Assembly: GCA_030435675.1 (NCBI GenBank)
Contig: CM059622.1
Location: 10,664,001 to 10,728,000 of the forward strand
Source of the DNA: Steinernema hermaphroditum
Lineage: Eukaryota > Nematoda > Chromadorea > Rhabditida > Steinernematidae
Reading direction: 5' to 3'
Length of the DNA stretch: 64,000 nt
The notes beneath the pieces were generated by a model. It saw nothing but the letters and a program-made list of their open reading frames with translations. It was not told where the DNA came from and ran no database searches. Made by a program: the position numbers and the translations under genes. Positions 24,130 to 36,450 of the stretch are shown here, in pieces. Each line of letters starts with the position of its first letter. Position 1 is the stretch's first letter.

Positions 24130-25214
24130 CTCTCCTTCTTCTTCTTCACTCCATCGTCGGCGCCGTCGTACGATCTTAATGCCCACTCGACTTCAATAAG
24201 CAGCAGAACCCGTACATCACGAGCGGCCATAACAAAAGGACATAAAACTTGAATAAAAAAGCAATTCGCCGGCCGAGGCACAAGTGGCTCGTCTCGATTA
24301 CGGCAATCAGGCGACGACCACCCGGGCCGTCCACAGGGCCATCGGGTCTGTTCGGCCCAAATTGAAACTTTCCGGGCGGATCGGAGGACTCGAGGGGCTC
24401 AAAAACTAATTGAGTGCGGGTGGAAAGTGCCTGAGGATAGCGGCAATCAGACGCCCGGCCGGATAATCAGATTTTCGGATTTTTTGACTCCCTGACGCCA
24501 TCTTTGGCCATTAGGGGAGCAAAGAATCCGGCAGTGCACTGGGACGAGGGCAACAATAGGACGCCATTAGGACGCGTTCTGGTTGGTGGTGGACAAAAAC
24601 GGTATGAGGCAAGTTTTGTTTTGTTGTGGAAGAGAAGCCCGGAGGGGGAATCCCGACTATACAGTGACGGCGCATTGACGCGCGAACGTGTTTTGACAGA
24701 TAAACGAACAAATTAGCGCCGGAGATCGTTTATGTGTAATTGCCGGCTATACTCACTCTCCGATGGTAAATAATAGCGCCTCCGTAACTCTGCCTTCTGC
24801 GCGCATCTCCTATCACCAATAACCGTAGGGTGAAACTGTCCCTGTACGTGCTAAACCAAGGCAGGCATCGGATGCCGTAGAACAGAAAGATTTTTGCCTG
24901 AAGACAAGATACCTGAAGACAATTTTCTGGCACGCATGTTTCATCTCTCTCCTAGATCAACCTAGATTTATCTGTTCCAAATATCATCATCAACAACTGA
25001 ACGACAACTATCAGCCTGCGCTTCCTCTAATGTACGAACCACTACGTACGAGCCACTAAGTTCGAAGAGCCCTAGATTCAGAAGCTATGTAGATAGGCTG
25101 TTAGACGCATTACGGGCGTATCCTTCGACGTTTTTATTCCACGCAGACATCGAATACAAGAGGAACCAAAGGTAAATTCACAAAGTTGACAAAATACAAA
25201 AGTTCGATGGACGC
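24130..25214. other. Intergenic region
   Basis: Nothing coding is supported. The sequence is G/C-richer around 24.25-24.7 kb. Confidence 0.45.
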
Positions 25215-26323
25215 TCACTGCTGCGGGGCCGAGAGTCTCTGACGCAGCTCATCGAGTTGCATCTGCAAGTAATGCATTCCACGATTGAAGTCGCCAGAGA
25301 GCTGCCCCATGGCGAAAAGGATATTCTCGACGAGGCTCTCGATCGGTTCAGCCTTCATCTCCTCTGAAGTAGAACGCATATTCAAAGAGAACGCAACTTG
25401 CGAGGGTTACCCGGGCTGAGGCGTCGAGGGCCTGGGGGACAGGCGAAGGGCATCTTCGACGGCTCCACTGAAACATACCAACATGATCTTGTCTTTAGTG
25501 TGCAACTCACTCTTCACTTGAGTCGAAGTAGAGCGAGCTCGGAAGTGTGGCGGAGGCTGCCCGTAATGGCCCATCTCTAAACAAGACGTTGACTACCGTA
25601 ATCGCTAGTGAAAACAGACGTGGAAGGGCGAAGTGAGCGTCGTCGTCGCCGACAACGTCGACTTCCTCGGTCGTCGAAGGACGACTTCTCTTGGTGGCGA
25701 TCTCCTCGTCCTCGCGAAGAGCTTCTCTCACCTTCAACCGGGCCATCGGGGTGAAGCCCCTCGCAAACTTGTCAAATTTCTTCGCCCTGTAGTCGAGACG
25801 GGCTCTCGACAAGAAGTTGAGCTGCCCTCCCTTCTCCCACTTCGCCCCCGTCCTTTGCATAAAGCCGTGCCACATATTGCGCCACGCCTTGTAGGCCAGC
25901 TCCTCGGTGGCTGTAAGTGACCATCATGAAGAACGTTTTAGCAAGGAAATTTTGAAAAATAAAGGTGCACAGGAATGAACCACGTCAAGAAATGTATCGT
26001 TGCTCCACATCATGTATATCGCCTCCCGTAGCAGGATCTATTATAGGAAAATCGTTGCTACAGATCCCAAGAAGCTCCATGAGCAAATGGTCTCCTTCAT
26101 CAAGACTATTCAAGTTCTTTTCCTTTCTTGTGGAACTTCACTACTCACCGTTCGGATTCTCGCAGTGCAGAATTTGGAATACGTCGAACCACTGGTCCCT
26201 GGCATCTCCACAGAGATCGGACGCTTTCTTCGGGAGATTACGGTGGAGACACTCCTTGTCCTCGACTAGTTCGATGAGGCGACGGACGGCCTTCTCGCCG
26301 CACTTTCTCAGAAGACAAGCCAT
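25215..26323 (-). CDS. MADF-domain protein (putative DNA-binding regulator)
   Basis: Five exons splice in phase. The start at 26323 is MACLLRKCGEKAVRRLIELV. The MADF domain spans about residues 10-105: LIELVEDKECLHRN, then ARDQWFDVFQILHCENPN, then TATEELAYKAWRNMWHGF, then WEKGGQLNFL. This is the pattern of a Myb-like helix domain with conserved Trp residues. A basic/acidic middle (KRSRPSTTEEVDVV), a short Pro-rich part (MGHYGQPPPHFRARSTSTQV) and a C-terminal helix (IESLVENILFAMGQL, YLQMQLDELRQRL) follow, the last in the place of a BESS-type interaction motif. MADF proteins typically bind DNA and regulate transcription, so a nuclear role is inferred. The stop is 25215-25217. Length is about 250 residues. 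Confidence 0.75.
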
Positions 26324-28087
26324 GGCTAAAAAGCTAGAAAAGAAGCTGAAAGGAGAAGTGCTGTTGTGGCGCGAAGTGAACAAATGGACCGCGATTAGAG
26401 TTGAGTAAGAGAGCCACTGTCCGACTGGGTGATAGAGGATGACACGCGCGGAAACCTGGGGAGTTTATGCACTTTTAAAATGTCACCGATGGAGATAATT
26501 ATTCGTGGTAATACGAGTCTAAAAGGGCACTTACTCTAGAAGCCGCGATCACAGCCAGAAGAGCGGATGTCACAACTTCAACTGACTCCGCTGCGGGACA
26601 ATCAGAAGTGACTAATCCGTCTACTTGGTATGCACCGAAAACACAACGCTCCTATTAGTCACTTCACCCCGATGACCAAATCGTCTCTCTCAGCTCGTCC
26701 ATATCAACCAAAGGCTACGCTGACATCGTGGTCATACGAAAAGTGACCATTTTCGTGGCCATCCTACGTAGATGAAAAGAGGGAGGAAGGAGAGCTACAC
26801 AAAGGGAGTGGAAGATCGCGGGCTGCAGTAGGAATGCAGCGCAAACTCACAGACAGAAAGCTTCGGTGAGGGAGAGAGTCGTCGCCGCCGAAAGCGCACC
26901 TCTGACATGAAAGCATCTCTCGTGCCGTCGCCTGTAGGAGGACCATCCCGAGCTTCCCACAGACGGCGGCGGCCGATCGCCGCTGCGACAGACGAACTGC
27001 AGAAGATCCGCCACACTTCGTATGAATCACAGGCGGCGATCGCTCGCCGCCGTTTGCAGCCTTTCTATGCATCATCGGCGTGAGAATCGGACGTTGACTT
27101 GATTAAAAAATTGAGCGACACTTGATATTCCCACGATATGTCCAGCTTAGTAGGTTGTGCAAAAAGGGCCCCAACTAAACGGTCAGATCAAATCCTATGA
27201 CGGATTTATGCTTAAGGATGCATTTTGAATGAAAGTGTGCACCAGAATTCACTTTTTATTCACATATAAGACCACAAAGAGGCAGTCATACACAATCGAC
27301 ATTCACATCTGCAGGATCGGATTCGCATCAGGATCAGATATACGATGCCTCAAGACAGTGGAATGCCATGAATCTCAAATGCTGATTTCGAACAAGCAGC
27401 CAGAGGCTGAACGCCAGCGAGGACGGAACTAAAGATACATTTAGAGTAGGTCAAGCTCGAGATGAATACCTCCAGGGAAGCTTCGATGGAATTGCGTCAT
27501 CACTTCGTCCCAAGCGTCTCGTTCCGAACCGATGAGTTCGGCTGGATGTGTCGCCAATGACCAGTACAGTACATGACGCTGAGAAACCAGGAGGATCAGG
27601 TGGGCACATGCGAGGTCGAGGCGACGGCGACGGCTACGAATCGTCATGCCGAGACGACGCAACAAGCTAAGCTCGCGGACAGGAGGGTGCCTTTAATAAG
27701 CTCTCCCGCAGCAGGTAATTACTGGATTATCGTGGATGCGCCACCCTGGAGGAGAGCGCGAAAGAGCGGATTTGCCGCGTCAGTGAATGGCATAGACAGA
27801 AGAGTCGTACGATGGATGCATTTCAAAGGTATCCTCGAGGGCCATCATGATCATAGCATCCCTGAACAACGCCTCAATGATATCGTTTTGTGACAGAATC
27901 AGTGAACCTTATGTACAGAGATAGAACGATGCGTACACAGGGGTTACGAGGTAAAGGCGTAAGGACTCTTGAAGTATTTTTTTTGGAAAGTATTGTAAAA
28001 CTTTTCTCTAAAAGAACTCAAATCAGTGGCCTTCAGAACTGCAAAAGCAGAGCTCCGGCTGCTAAGATATTTGTGACCAATGAAGCT
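26324..28087. other. Intergenic region
   Basis: No supported gene. A 75-residue minus-strand frame at 27441-27665 and a 100-residue minus frame at 26764-27075 lack domains and splice context. Confidence 0.4.
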
Positions 28088-28586
28088 ATATTATTGGATT
28101 GAAACATTGAAAATGACCGCTGTTAATTCGAGCGTTTCCAATCGATTAAGTACTATAACAGACAACGGGGACATCTAACAGGTAGCTGCTACACACAGCT
28201 ACTAAGCCCACATAGCGGCTCCACGAGTTCACTTCTGCGTTACAGAAATAAAGGTGAAATGTTGAAAAAATGACCCTCGGATTCTCAAAAGGTACGAGTG
28301 CCCGAGGCCGCATTTTTTTAAGTTGACCCTCATCTGTACTGATCCGTAAATGGAAACATCACAGGAAACCATGCAAAACAAGGCAAAGAGGTCGAAAATC
28401 AGACCAAAACAGTTTTGACCTCAAGCCTCGGACTTTCTACAAAATGAAGGATCCGGGTCCTGCCCGAAAAGACGACTGACGTTGAGCAATCGAATGGTGA
28501 ATACCTTAAGTGAAATGAACGTTTTTGTGGTTTCCAAACATAAACTTTTAAAAACGGTCATTTTCAATGTTTCAACCCAATATAAT
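28088..28586. mobile_element. MITE-like element with ~33-bp terminal inverted repeats
   Basis: The left end at 28088-28120 reads ATATTATTGGATTGAAACAT and continues TGAAAATGACCG. The right end at 28554-28586 is its reverse complement with two or three mismatches (CGGTCATTTTCAATGTTTCA continuing ACCCAATATAAT). The roughly 430 bp between them has no coding capacity but contains short internal direct repeats such as TGACCCTC. Target-site duplications are not obvious. It is best read as a small non-autonomous DNA transposon. Confidence 0.65.
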
Positions 28587-29179
28587 CGAATATCGCCCGG
28601 AAATATATCGATGCATTTGAAATGGGCCGAGTAACTTGCTGATTCATGAAGTATCAGTATCCCACCATATCCGAGCGGGGTGATCAGTCGAAGAGCTATC
28701 TTACTTCAAGGTACGACATTACGGCACAGTGGGCGAACCGGGACTCATCATTCGAGCAGCTGGCGGCTTCGGAGCAGTAGCGAGACTTCGACTTCTGGTA
28801 ACGGCGCGGGTGGTCGGGTGGCGGTGACGGCTTCGTGAGCAGGTGGAACTACGACAACTACGACTAAAAGTACGGCTCCATGGTGTTGAAGGCCTTCTAA
28901 GAGCCAGGACGTGTTCCTGCTTCACATTCAATTTCACTGTAGTATGATTGTAGATCGCGCCCTTACTGCACAGTAAATCTGATCACTGAAATCGCGGCGA
29001 ACAACCGAACGCGTCGTCACTCCTTCATCGCACACCAGCTGTCTTTGAAGCAAGTCTTTAATAGATATATGTACATACCAGTCAAGCGACACACATAAAA
29101 TCGTCGGATACATGGAGCAAACATCAATATTTACAAAAAGGAACCCATAGAATAAACGGATGAGCCAGGTAGGTTAAAG

Positions 29180-31340
29180 TCAACGTTTGTAGACTTGGAC
29201 CGAGTGGTTGGAGTGGCCGAACTCGGGGACCGTCTTGAAGCAGTAGCACTCGACGAGCTTCATCGCCGTGGGGAAGAGCTGCTTCTTCATTTGAGGGCTG
29301 AAAGGGGCGGATTTGGGGTCTCTGAGGGGACGCCGAACTCACCTCCAGAAGATGTACATGTAGAAGAGGACGGCGTGGTGGAGGTAGTAGAGGAGGAAGG
29401 AGAGGAAGAAGGCGAAGGCGAAGTAGGGACTCTCAGTGCCGAAGACCTCCTGCCAAAGACGGAACGCATAGTTGGGCACGTTGAGCAGGACGAAGGTGCT
29501 GAAGGGTACGGTAAGCCTGGGACCGAGAAGGTGATGTACCTGGTGACGATGAGGAGCGATCTGGTAAGCTGCAGGTCGGAGCACTTGAGCCTCTTGGAAG
29601 TGCCGGGGATGCTTGACTGTGTGGAACCCTGGTTCGTCGTCTGACTGTGCTGGCTGAGGAGCGCCTTCTTCGACGACTTCGCCGTCACCGTATCGTCGTA
29701 GGGAGTACGGTCGGTGGGCACCGTGGTGGTCAGGGTGTTCTGTGTGTGGAAGCGCACACGATAGTTCCCATCGGCGTAGATTCTCATGCACTTCCGGTAG
29801 CGGATGATGGAGAGGACGTTGACTATGAGCACGATGAGCGACGGGACTACGGTACAGAGTACGGTGTCCACGGCGGTGAAGAAAACGTGCAGATTCACCG
29901 GCATCTGGTAGTCCAAGAAGGTGATCTTCTCGCTGAGACCGCAGTAGGAGGCGTAGTCGCTCATCTCGAGGCCGGCGAAGAGGATGCACCAGAAGCCGTA
30001 GAAGATACTGCTCGCGGCGATCGTCGCCACAACGAGGCAGTTGGCGAACTTCTTGGACACGGTTATGCGCTGAAAGGCCGGTCGGTGCAGGACCAGGCAG
30101 CGGTCTATGGACGTCCATGAGATCATCCACACACAGATGAAGTCGCAGGCGTGCGCCATGAAGGTGAGCAGTTTGCAGCCGATCTCGGAATTGTTGTAGA
30201 GGGGCAGGGAGATGCCGGTGTTGGTGTCGATCCACGTGCAGAGGACGGTGAAGAGGAAGAGGCAGCCACACACGGAGAGCGTTGACAAGTAGATATTCGA
30301 CGTCAGTTTCCGGAGCCAGTAGTTTGTTCTGAAAGGATGACATGTTGACTCCTCTTTGTCCAGGTCACAAGTGCTTCTTTAGCCTGTTCCCATTGCAAAG
30401 CGGCCCTATCGGCACTCTCCCCACTCATCCACGCTGCTTTTTGCACTCCGAATGCCGACCTCATAAAGAGTCCTTAGGGACACTAAAGTGCCGCCACGTT
30501 GCTACTAATTTTTTCGGACTTCCGTGGCCTCCGTCCCAAATCGAAGTAGCTCCCTCGAGTCCAAAACACGATCCCTTCGGCCCCTCTTAGAACAAGGAAC
30601 TAAATTCTTCCAATCCGGCCCAAATCGAATTCTTTCCTAATTGCGCGGCCAGCGTGCAGCGCAGTCTAACTCGGTTCATCAGTAGTTCCAAATAAAAACC
30701 AATTTCTGCAGCCAAAAGGACAATTTTTTGCTTGAACCGATCCATGTGTTCATCGAAAGTGCAAGAGTGTCCATGCATCTAGGGCCCCAAAACACCTCTC
30801 CATATAGTAAATTTAGAAAATATGTTCGGCAAAAGTGGAATAGTGAATTTTTGGTGGGTCCATTTATCAAATGATGTCACATATCGGTGTTTGTCACTTT
30901 TCACAAATAAACTCAAAAAGTGCTTTTCGATGTGTCACTCAAGGCCGGGCTCTGTGCGGACATGTGAACTGTGCAAATGCAACTTTTTCAAATTATTTCA
31001 CACCCTTCGACGCTACAAGTTGCCACAAACAGTGCCTGATGCTACTCCCACGAAGGTCCTGAGAACGAGTTCTAAGGGAATTGGGTGCGGGAGAGGGTAA
31101 GGCTAAAAAAACGTGCCTGTTCCATTCGGTTGTTCTTCTGTAGATTAAAATAACTTTGACCACTCACCGTATCAGAATAAGAGCCATGCAGTTTCCGACG
31201 ATTCCGACGGCACAAAAGGCCGGGATGAACCACTTGGCATAGAACCTCAGATTGCGGAGACTGAGTGACGACTCGAACTCCTCGACGATGCTGTCGTTGA
31301 AGAAGGTCGCCGTCTCCTCGAACTCGACTTCTTCTGTCAT
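29180..31340 (-). CDS. Rhodopsin-family GPCR, probable neuropeptide receptor
   Basis: Exon 1 (31340 to about 31162) encodes an acidic N-terminus with an N-glycosylation site (FFNDS) and TM1 containing the family GN motif (CAVGIVGNCMALILIR). After an intron of about 830 bp, exon 2 starts at about 30328 with TNYWLRKLTSNIYLSTLSVC (TM2). TM3 has the DRY-equivalent WTSIDRCLVLHRP. TM4, TM5 (VVPSLIVLIVNVLSIIRYRK), a long Ser/Thr-rich third loop, TM6 (TFVLLNVPNYAFRLW) and TM7 (YYLHHAVLFYMYIFW) follow. The last exon (PQMKKQLFPTAMKL) stops at 29180. Extracellular Cys residues occur before TM3 and in loop 2. Length is about 400 residues. The layout suits invertebrate FMRFamide/peptide-type receptors; the ligand is unknown. 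Confidence 0.85.
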
Positions 31341-34300
31341 TCTGGAAGCAAACTCATCTTCAGGAGACGTTCCACGTTAGAGCGCGCGGATGATGTCACG
31401 AATAGATAGATAAATACGTGACCCGGGGAGAGAGAGGCTTGTGGGAGTGACGGAAACGCCATCCAACTCTTAATTGACTCCGAACACATGGAATTAGAGA
31501 GTGGGGTGGAGTAGTTTACACGGACACACGTATGGGAAAGTGAGGAGGTACTTAGACTACGATGATGGCACCGCTTTTAGACTCCGAGATCTGGTGGGAG
31601 GGGGGGGGGCGGCTTCTGGTGATATAGGACATACATCCGAGTACAACTTTGAGAAGTGAAAAGAAATCATAAGGGGCCTTTTTGCGTTTCAAATCGCATT
31701 GTACTTGGAAGTGGAGTGCAGGGGTATCAATCAAGTTGGCGAGAAGTTGAAAACAGGGCCTCTTGGATGACAAAGATGTCTCCCGAGGTCCAGCGGACGA
31801 CATGGCAATGCAAGGAGGTCAGCGGACGTTCGTCCTCGCAGATTAGAAGGCGTCGCTGGAAAAAGCGATCTATCACAGAACGCATGCATCATCCCAGCAG
31901 TTGAAATATAATACAGAGGATCCAGTGAAGAAAAGAATAGTCGCTGACCCTCTTGGTGACGTGAATCTGCTTTGTGAAGGGGAGGGAAATGAGGGGATTC
32001 TTGTGTAATGCAGCTCTATGATTAGATGACTAGCTCCAAGTCCTTGAAGATGCTTATCGGGGGATTCTTCGAAAGACCTCTCTGCCTGAGTAACCGTTAA
32101 GCTGGAAATAGACAAGAAGGTCTGTTCTATTCTGGATGGCAGAGGTCATCACGTACCTAGAAGGAATATAGAGGAATCACCGGTGGTGAGACAGTGGTGC
32201 ATAGTGAAAGAATCCAGAAGGTAAAGACAGAAAGGTTCGTAGTTGGTGAAGCAAAAACAAGAAATGAATTGCGACTTTGGGCGTTGAGTACAACGATTGC
32301 GCTTTTGTCATTAGTCGTACGTCACATAATGTTCCTACGGAGTCGGAAAAATACATTACGAGGACGTGGGAAGGCGACCGCACAGCTCACGTACTTCTCG
32401 AAAGACCCTTTCCTGCTCAGACGCGAAATTCCTCTTCTATATTCTTAAGCCAAAAGTCAAACATGAAGAAATCCGAAGAGGCTTCACGGTTTCCTACACA
32501 GCTTGAGCCCAAACAATAAAATGACTTTTGAGGTGCCTTGCAAAGTGCATCTGTGCAGAAAGTGTCGTTGGCTCGGGAAATGGACGTCTTCTTTCGGCTG
32601 TCGTATGTAGACCGGCAGGGCTAACAGAAGGCTGGCCAATTGGCAACGAAGCAGTAGATGCATCAGAGTCCTCTTCAAATGGAGACACGATGACCACCTT
32701 TCTCCACAAAAACGTGCATTCCGGAGGGTCCGAACGGGCGTTCATTTATGAAAGAGCGCGCATGATCGAAAGAAGCGCCCTCGAGCGGTACTTTAGGGGA
32801 GAGACTAGCCCGATGACGTCACTCTCTGCAGTGGATCAGCCGTCGCTAACCTCGTTTCCTCCCCACACATTCGAGCTCCACAGTTCGAGGAACTCTGCCG
32901 AGAACACCGCGGGGGTCCATTAGCAGCTAAATGGCAAATGTGTCTTCTTCGGCAAAAACAAATTCAAGTTCTGAATCAGCGACCTGAAATAAGATTTGTC
33001 TGGACGCGCAAAGCCCAGCTGTGTCCACAGAGCCTATAGAAGGGTACGGGATGAGCTCCCGTAAACACACTTATCTCGACTTCCCGGACATAATCTCCTT
33101 TTCAGTTCCTCGCACAATCCAAGGGTGTGTTTATCTCATGTATAAACAAAACCACTATTCTCTAGAAGGCCAAATTCAATTTCCAATTATCCATATGAGG
33201 CGGAAGACGGGCGCAAACAGGATGCGAGGTTCCTAACGTTCCTCCCTGGAGTTCATTGTAGGGAATGCATCGAGGAGTGCAAAGTGGATTTTGGCAAAAC
33301 AAAGCAATAAAATGATTAGCCCCCAAACGCACTTTCGGACTGGGAAAATCCTATTTTAGTAAAAAGTTGTGAGAGTAGTGCGAATGAGGACGAAGCGAAA
33401 ACACACGCCAGATTACGGTAGCCGAGAGGGAAGAGCAAGATGACCTTGTCTCATCAGGACACAATATAAAATAAGTGCAAATGTAGGGCAAATGGAAACT
33501 TCTTTACCCAAAGGGGCGAACTGAATACGAATTGCCTTTCGCATTCCAAACTTCGGTGATACTACGGTACCTGAAAGGAAAAAAAACCCTCGTCTTCTGT
33601 GGAAAAACTTGGGAAAGGCGACCTCTGGACGAGTTCTTGTCCAATTACCTAACAAAATTCGTCTAGACCAATGACATCACCTCTGGGGACAGCTGCGGTG
33701 CCGGCCTGGAAGGGTGCCACCGTTTGGGTTGTGAAATCTGACAGAAAGGTCCCTACAAAAGAGGTCGCCCCGATTCTAAAAACAACGTTCGTTAATCACG
33801 TTAATCCCAGCAACTACGGCCGGCTTCGACCTCTTAGTGTAACGGAATGTGCATTTTGTGCAGCAAAAACAGAAGTGCACAACGACTCTGCGAGGTTTGG
33901 AATTAGAGCTAATTCAGGCGCTCCTTGGGGGTAAACAGGGTGAATGAGTGACGGAATACAACAACCACAAACATCGTTTTTGTGATGGAGAAAGAGTACA
34001 CCAACAACGTGACGTATCTGGAGAACGGAGTTGTGTTGTCGTCTTTGGGACTGACTGACGAAGACTTTTCAGATTTGTGACGCAGAGACCATCAAAGTTT
34101 TTGAAAAACACAAATGACCGCGCCTTGTGCTAGAACAAACGACCGGAGAATGGCGATGTTTTCCGAAGGGACATAGTAGTAGCAACGATAAAGAGCGAAA
34201 GTCAAGGGCGACGCGTTTTACAGCCCCGAGCCATGTGGCGCTCAGGAGTCAGCGATCGGCAAGAGTGAAGTAGATACACGGGCAAGGCAAGGGTGCACTT

Positions 34301-36007
34301 AAATCCCCAAAGTGCAAGGACCATAAGCTCTCCAGCATAAACCCGAGTCGTAACTTCAGATATACCAATCCAGCATAAAAACAAAGTCGAGTCATACTAG
34401 GAGTAGTGACTTCATACTTGCAAATGACTTTGCACTACTCGGCCGCCCACCAGCGTTCCTCGGACCCATTTATGCATCGCCGGGCGGCCCTGGGGAGGCG
34501 CGCGAGTGGACCCTAATCCATTCACTCAAAACCGTTTTTGCTAAGTCCGCTCCGTCAGTCACGCAGTTCATCACGTCGTCTGTCGCCGTCGGCTATATTC
34601 GGTCCGTTGAGTCACTACGCTTTGGATCGTGTTTTGTGCTGTTTTGTGGGAAAGAGGAGGACGAGTGAGGTGTCCCTATTAGTATTAGTGCGGATATCGT
34701 CGGAACGTTATTTGACGCCTTCGACGACACAAATTGAATAAAACGCGCTGGAGAACGCTGTGATGGCCGAGAGGAAGAGGCCGACTTGCACTAGGGGATT
34801 GCGGCGTGATGTGCTGAGTCACCGATGCTCGAATTCTTGGGAGGTCGGTGCTTAGGCGGGAACGCAGGAGGAGATGTCTTGAACATCCAAGGGGACGACG
34901 TGAAAGTGCCAGCTCAGAATCGAATCAAGACCTAACTAGATTACAGAAAAGAGAGGCGGCTATCGCCAAGAGGTCCCATAAAACCTTTCCGGGCTGCAGG
35001 AAGAGAGATCGCCACAGAGCCAGAACGTGACTCGGGATTGAACGACTTCCTGTCCTTTAAAGGAACCGATTGGGGAACATTTCCGGTTTCCACGTTGTCA
35101 TAATGCGTCCGCAGAATTAATAGCAGCGAAGGATCAAAAAGCGAAACGTTTCTGGAGATGATGAGCAATGTCTCAGAAATGTAGGCAAAAGTCGTCTAGA
35201 CAAAGAGACAAAGGCCTATTTTTGTCTTGAGAATTATTTTGAGTCAAAAGTGAACCCCTGTGGAGTATTCAAGAAACAAGCAGCTGCCAGCCACGTTAAG
35301 GTCATCAAAGTTGCCGTGGAGCAGATGTAGACGAGTAAACAGAACTCATAACCGATGCACAACCACGCATTCCGCCACCTGTCGCGTCCAGCAGTCCGGA
35401 CTTCAAAAACAGATCTGGACGTGCCTCCTAAAGCGTCTACGTGTATCTAAAGAGCGACAAATAGAATTCAGGCTGTTTATTTATGGGAATTGCGCCCTAG
35501 ACAGAATGGGAGTCACCTCTTCCGCTGTAGGCACACGTCAGGAAATGACCGATTGGTAGTTGATGGAATCACAAGGGAGAGGAAACAGATATGGCGTTCC
35601 TTAGGCTCCCGCCACAAAAGTTTTGAGGGAAGCTATGCCTGATCACGTGACAAAAGAGAATGGAACAAGAGATGAGAAGAGGAATTCTGGGAGTTTTGCT
35701 TCCTGGAAACTATCCTTCTTTTGAGGGCTGTTTATCGAGGAAGTGTAATTCTTCTGTTTTTCGAAGAGAACAAACAAGACAACCCCCAGGCGTAAAATGA
35801 GTTTTAATACGGCAGAGTGCGTTCTATTAATACAAAGCGCAGTTTCTTTCGGCACGCTTGACCGCGTCCCGACTGGAAAAGAAACCTCGTTAAAAGCAGA
35901 CTTTATAAAGACGCACAGAAGCCGTTCAGTCACGACTTCGTCTGCCTCGTATTTTTCACAAAGGAAACCTTCTTGCGTTTGAAACACTTCCTGAGCAGAG
36001 ATCTCGA
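31341..36007. other. Gene-poor region
   Basis: A G10 run lies near 31600. I find no exon with convincing splice sites and protein motif. A 131-residue plus-strand frame (32528-32923) and several 80-residue frames are unsupported. A 124-residue minus frame at 35643-36017 contains one hydrophobic segment (LKLILRLGVVLFVLF) but no recognisable domain. Confidence 0.4.
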
Positions 36008-36450
36008 AAGTCGTCACGTTACGTCGTGCAGGACGTTTAATATATACACAATATCAAAAGTCGTCACCATACGAGTTTACCTTCCCGAATCAACGGACAT
36101 CGTCGCCACTATGCGTGGACATCAAATCATCTGAATCGTGTCGAGGCGCGGAAGGCGCCAAGAAAATCGCCACATCTACGAGTCCTACAAACGCCGAGTC
36201 TTAGAAACGCCATAGATACCGTATCCGAAGTCGTCACATTGCGTCGTGCAGGACGTCTAATATATGCACAAAGACGCACCGTTACCTCTGGCTTCGGCTG
36301 GGGGCGGTATCCAGCTATCCGTCCAGCCAGGAGCGACCAGCTGTCCCGCCACTGTACGCGAACATCAGATCATCTGAATCCTGGTGTGGCGCAGTGGCGA
36401 GGCAGGGCGTCTCGCCAAGAAGGTCCCCTATGAGTCACAAAGATACCGTA
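36008..36450. repeat. Diverged tandem duplication, two units of about 220 bp
   Basis: The motif GTCGTCAC, then RTTRCGTCGTGCAGGACGTY, then TAATATATRCACAA opens at about 36012 and again at about 36231. Both units later carry ACATCARATCATCTGAATC, CGCCAAGAA and GATACCGTATCC in the same order. Units differ by several indels. No coding sequence is recognised. Confidence 0.65.

Noticed and set aside
29339..30343. 334-residue minus-strand open frame overlapping the GPCR
   Set aside because: It is rich in Arg/His/Pro with no hydrophobic helices; it is the shifted frame of the real GPCR exon, used only for the part after the intron near 29510.
32528..32923. 131-residue plus-strand frame
   Set aside because: No recognisable motif, no neighbouring exons, and the opposite strand is open over part of it.
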